Assembly (NCBI RefSeq): GCF_904063055.1
Contig: NZ_CAJFCN010000015.1
Span: 1-64,000, forward strand
Source: Pseudomonas paracarnis
GTDB taxonomy: Bacteria > Pseudomonadota > Gammaproteobacteria > Pseudomonadales > Pseudomonadaceae
Reading direction: 5' to 3'
Length of the DNA: 64,000 nucleotides
Shown: positions 62,438 through 64,000 of the stretch, piece by piece
Layout: each line of letters begins with the position of its first letter
Position numbering within the stretch: the first letter of the stretch is position 1
The notes under the pieces: model-generated
What the model was told of the DNA's origin: nothing
The model's input: only the letters and a program-made list of their open reading frames with translations
Database searches by the model: none
Position numbers and translations under genes: made by a program

Positions 62438-63232
62438 TCAGTTCTTGTAGTCGGTATCGGTACGCTCAAGCTGGCGCACCAGCGCATTCCAATGCCGCGC
62501 CACGCCCGGGCCTTCGCCATTGCTGAACACCTTGGCCTGCTGCTCGACTTTGGCCACCACCTCTGCGGGTGGGAAGATCAACTCGGTATTCCCCGCTGCC
62601 TGTGCCGCAATCTGGATGTTGCAGGCCCGCTCCAGGCTTTGTAGTTGCTGGAAGGCATGCTCGACGCTGACGCCACCCGTCAACAAGCCGTGGTTGCGCA
62701 GGATCATCACACTCTTGTCGCCCAAATCCGCCACCAGCCGTTCACGCTCGTCCAGGTCCAGCGCCACCCCTTCGTAACCGTGGTAAGCCACACGCCCCGA
62801 GAATGCGATAGCGTGCTGGGAGATCGGCAACAACCCCTGCTTCTGCGCCGACACCGCAATACCGTCGCGGGTGTGGGTGTGCAGCACCGCTTGCAAATCA
62901 TGGCGTGCGCCGTGGATGGCGCTGTGGATCACATAGCCGGCGTAGTTGATCCCCAGGCCCGTTGGGTCATTGACGATGGTGCCGTCCAGATCGACCTTGA
63001 CCAGGTTGGAGGCGCTGATTTCGTCGAACAACAGCCCGAAAGCATTGATCAGGAAATGCGCCTCGGGCCCTGGCACCCGCGCTGAGAAATGCGTGTAGAT
63101 ATGATCGGTCCACTTGTACAACGCCGCCAGTCGGTAGGCCGCGGCCAACTTGACCCGCACCTCCCACTCTTGCGGTGTTACCCGCTGGCGCACATTGCTC
63201 AAGACACTGGAAATCGGCGTGACGCTACTCAT
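62438..63232 (-). CDS. Class II aldolase/adducin-family protein
   Basis: 264 residues. Zinc-binding His pair in AVLHTHTRDGIAVSA and a third His in LRNHGLLTGGVSVEHAF; YTHFSARVPG is the usual phosphate-loop region. Family members include fuculose- and ribulose-phosphate aldolases and epimerases, but many paralogues with this pattern (often beside decarboxylase or dioxygenase genes) have no assigned substrate. It is alone here. Confidence 0.88.
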   Translation of the reverse strand: MSSVTPISSVLSNVRQRVTPQEWEVRVKLAAAYRLAALYKWTDHIYTHFSARVPGPEAHFLINAFGLLFDEISASNLVKVDLDGTIVNDPTGLGINYAGYVIHSAIHGARHDLQAVLHTHTRDGIAVSAQKQGLLPISQHAIAFSGRVAYHGYEGVALDLDERERLVADLGDKSVMILRNHGLLTGGVSVEHAFQQLQSLERACNIQIAAQAAGNTELIFPPAEVVAKVEQQAKVFSNGEGPGVARHWNALVRQLERTDTDYKN

Positions 63233-63410
63233 GGCAAATCTTCCTGGATGGCCTAAGGGGACTTCCAGGCAAGACTAGGGGATGGTCATAAATAATAAAA
63301 AGCACATTTTAATCTAAGCTAATTATTATATTTATTTATAAAAAGCAGCAGTGGCAGCGTTCAGGCCACCACGGGAGCAAGCTCCCTCGCCGCCAATCAA
63401 CTCCGCAGGT

Positions 63411-63620
63411 TCAACGCCCGTTGTTGAGCTTTTCGTTGATTGCATCCGTTTGCCGTTCAATGTCCTTGATCGAGGTCGGCGTCACCACTTTGTCGATGGT
63501 GTCAGTCTTGGGGTTCGCAGGTTCAAGCGTCTGCCCTTTGGTGGCCTGGGCATTACCTTTTTGCGCGTCTTCAGAGCTGACGGGGTCGGGGGTTTTATCG
63601 GCGGTTTTATGATCAGTCAC
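63411..63620 (-). CDS. Small hydrophilic protein (69 aa)
   Basis: GTG start at 63620 with AGGAGGATT at ideal spacing. The product is rich in Lys, Asp, Thr, Pro and Gln, with no hydrophobic core, so probably disordered; the C-terminal SIKDIERQTDAINEKLN may form a helix. Stress-linked small disordered proteins look like this, but the role is unknown. Confidence 0.65.
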   Translation of the reverse strand: MTDHKTADKTPDPVSSEDAQKGNAQATKGQTLEPANPKTDTIDKVVTPTSIKDIERQTDAINEKLNNGR

Positions 63621-63816
63621 AGTGCAATCCTCCTGGCAGTGGCAGGCCCCTGAGATGGCGGCCCTATGCAGCAGAACCCTGGGAATCCGAATTGGTTCAA
63701 GTCAATTGCCTCGCCTCACCGCTGGGCAAAAAAGCGCAAAAAATTTTAAACCTTTTACCCGCCTCTCGATTCAACAGTCAGGTAACGGCATCCCGCCATT
63801 TCCAAGGAGAGACACC

Positions 63817-64000
63817 ATGAAAACTCGACTGATGAAACCGATGGGCCTTACCTTCATGCTGATTGCAGGCTCGATTTCCACCGCGATGGCGGCGACCTCC
63901 AACGACTTTGTCGACAACGCCGCCGAGGGCGGTATCACCGAGGTGGAAGCGGGCAAGCTGGCCCTGGAAAAAAGCAGCTCGGCGGACGTAAAGACCTTCG
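63817..64000 (+). CDS. DUF4142 protein, truncated by the window edge
   Basis: AAGGAGAG precedes the ATG. Signal peptide (about 1-25, cleavage after AMA), then TSNDFVDNAAEGGITEVEAGKLALEKSSSADVK, the start of a DUF4142 ferritin-like four-helix domain. Only 61 codons are inside the window. Such periplasmic proteins are common in Pseudomonas and of unclear role. Confidence 0.82.
   Translation, partial: MKTRLMKPMGLTFMLIAGSISTAMAATSNDFVDNAAEGGITEVEAGKLALEKSSSADVKTF

Overview
The window reads as chromosomal DNA of a Pseudomonas fluorescens-group bacterium. Support comes from high GC with strong GC3 in genes, typical Pseudomonas gene families (DUF2789, PtrA-like, CptA, short-form Gnd with Zwf, many TonB receptors), and very frequent REP/REPIN palindromes of the kind known from P. 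fluorescens genomes (forms of GTGGGAGCGGGCTTGCCCGC and GCAGGCAAGCCAGCTCCCAC). No rRNA, tRNA, CRISPR array, prophage, plasmid gene or intact insertion sequence was seen. Gene names come from reading the proteins and their motifs; no database search was possible.

Layout. 0-2.5 kb: a 3-unit REPIN array, a sigma-54 activator and a small orphan. 2.5-5.8 kb: tightly coupled gnd-zwf-HAD operon of the oxidative pentose phosphate route. 6-12.7 kb: small coiled-coil protein, CptA phosphoethanolamine transferase, a siderophore receptor behind a Fur-like box, a PtrA-like small secreted protein, a GNAT acetyltransferase and a ZapE/AFG1-type ATPase. 12.7-19.1 kb: a branched, self-complementary intergenic element, then a complete MexEF-OprN-like RND efflux operon. 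19.4-26.4 kb: DUF3995, DUF2946 plus a second TonB receptor, an orphan betaine-type binding protein, a run of small uncharacterised genes and a two-cysteine DksA-like protein.

26.7-40.8 kb is the best-defined system, a myo-inositol uptake and catabolism cluster. iolC-iolE-iolB-iolI-iolD-iolG, a scyllo-inositol dehydrogenase-like gene and a sugar-type ABC transporter all run on the minus strand, and the RpiR-family repressor gene iolR is divergent. A GGAA-N6-TTCC palindrome sits in the iolR-iolC gap, and a one-mismatch copy sits upstream of the transporter genes, which suggests two IolR-controlled promoters. REPIN doublets occupy three gaps inside the operon. iolA (methylmalonate-semialdehyde dehydrogenase) is absent here.

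40.8-53.2 kb: a membrane protein with a co-transcribed 25-residue hydrophobic peptide, a two-component system, two divergent L,D-transpeptidases, a creatininase-family amidohydrolase, envelope proteins of unknown role, a GST, a membrane-associated serine hydrolase, DUF924 and a DUF1624 membrane acyltransferase. 53.4-64 kb: metE, a carboxy(nor)spermidine decarboxylase/dehydrogenase pair, a 1-kb tandem array of eight 133-bp REPIN units, glutaminase, a gene pair around a Fur-like palindrome, a class II aldolase-family gene and a truncated DUF4142 gene at the right edge.

The most unusual material is intergenic: the eight-unit array and its relatives elsewhere in the window, the branched-fold element at 12913-12992, the paired IolR sites, and several genes below 60 codons that ordinary ORF cut-offs miss.
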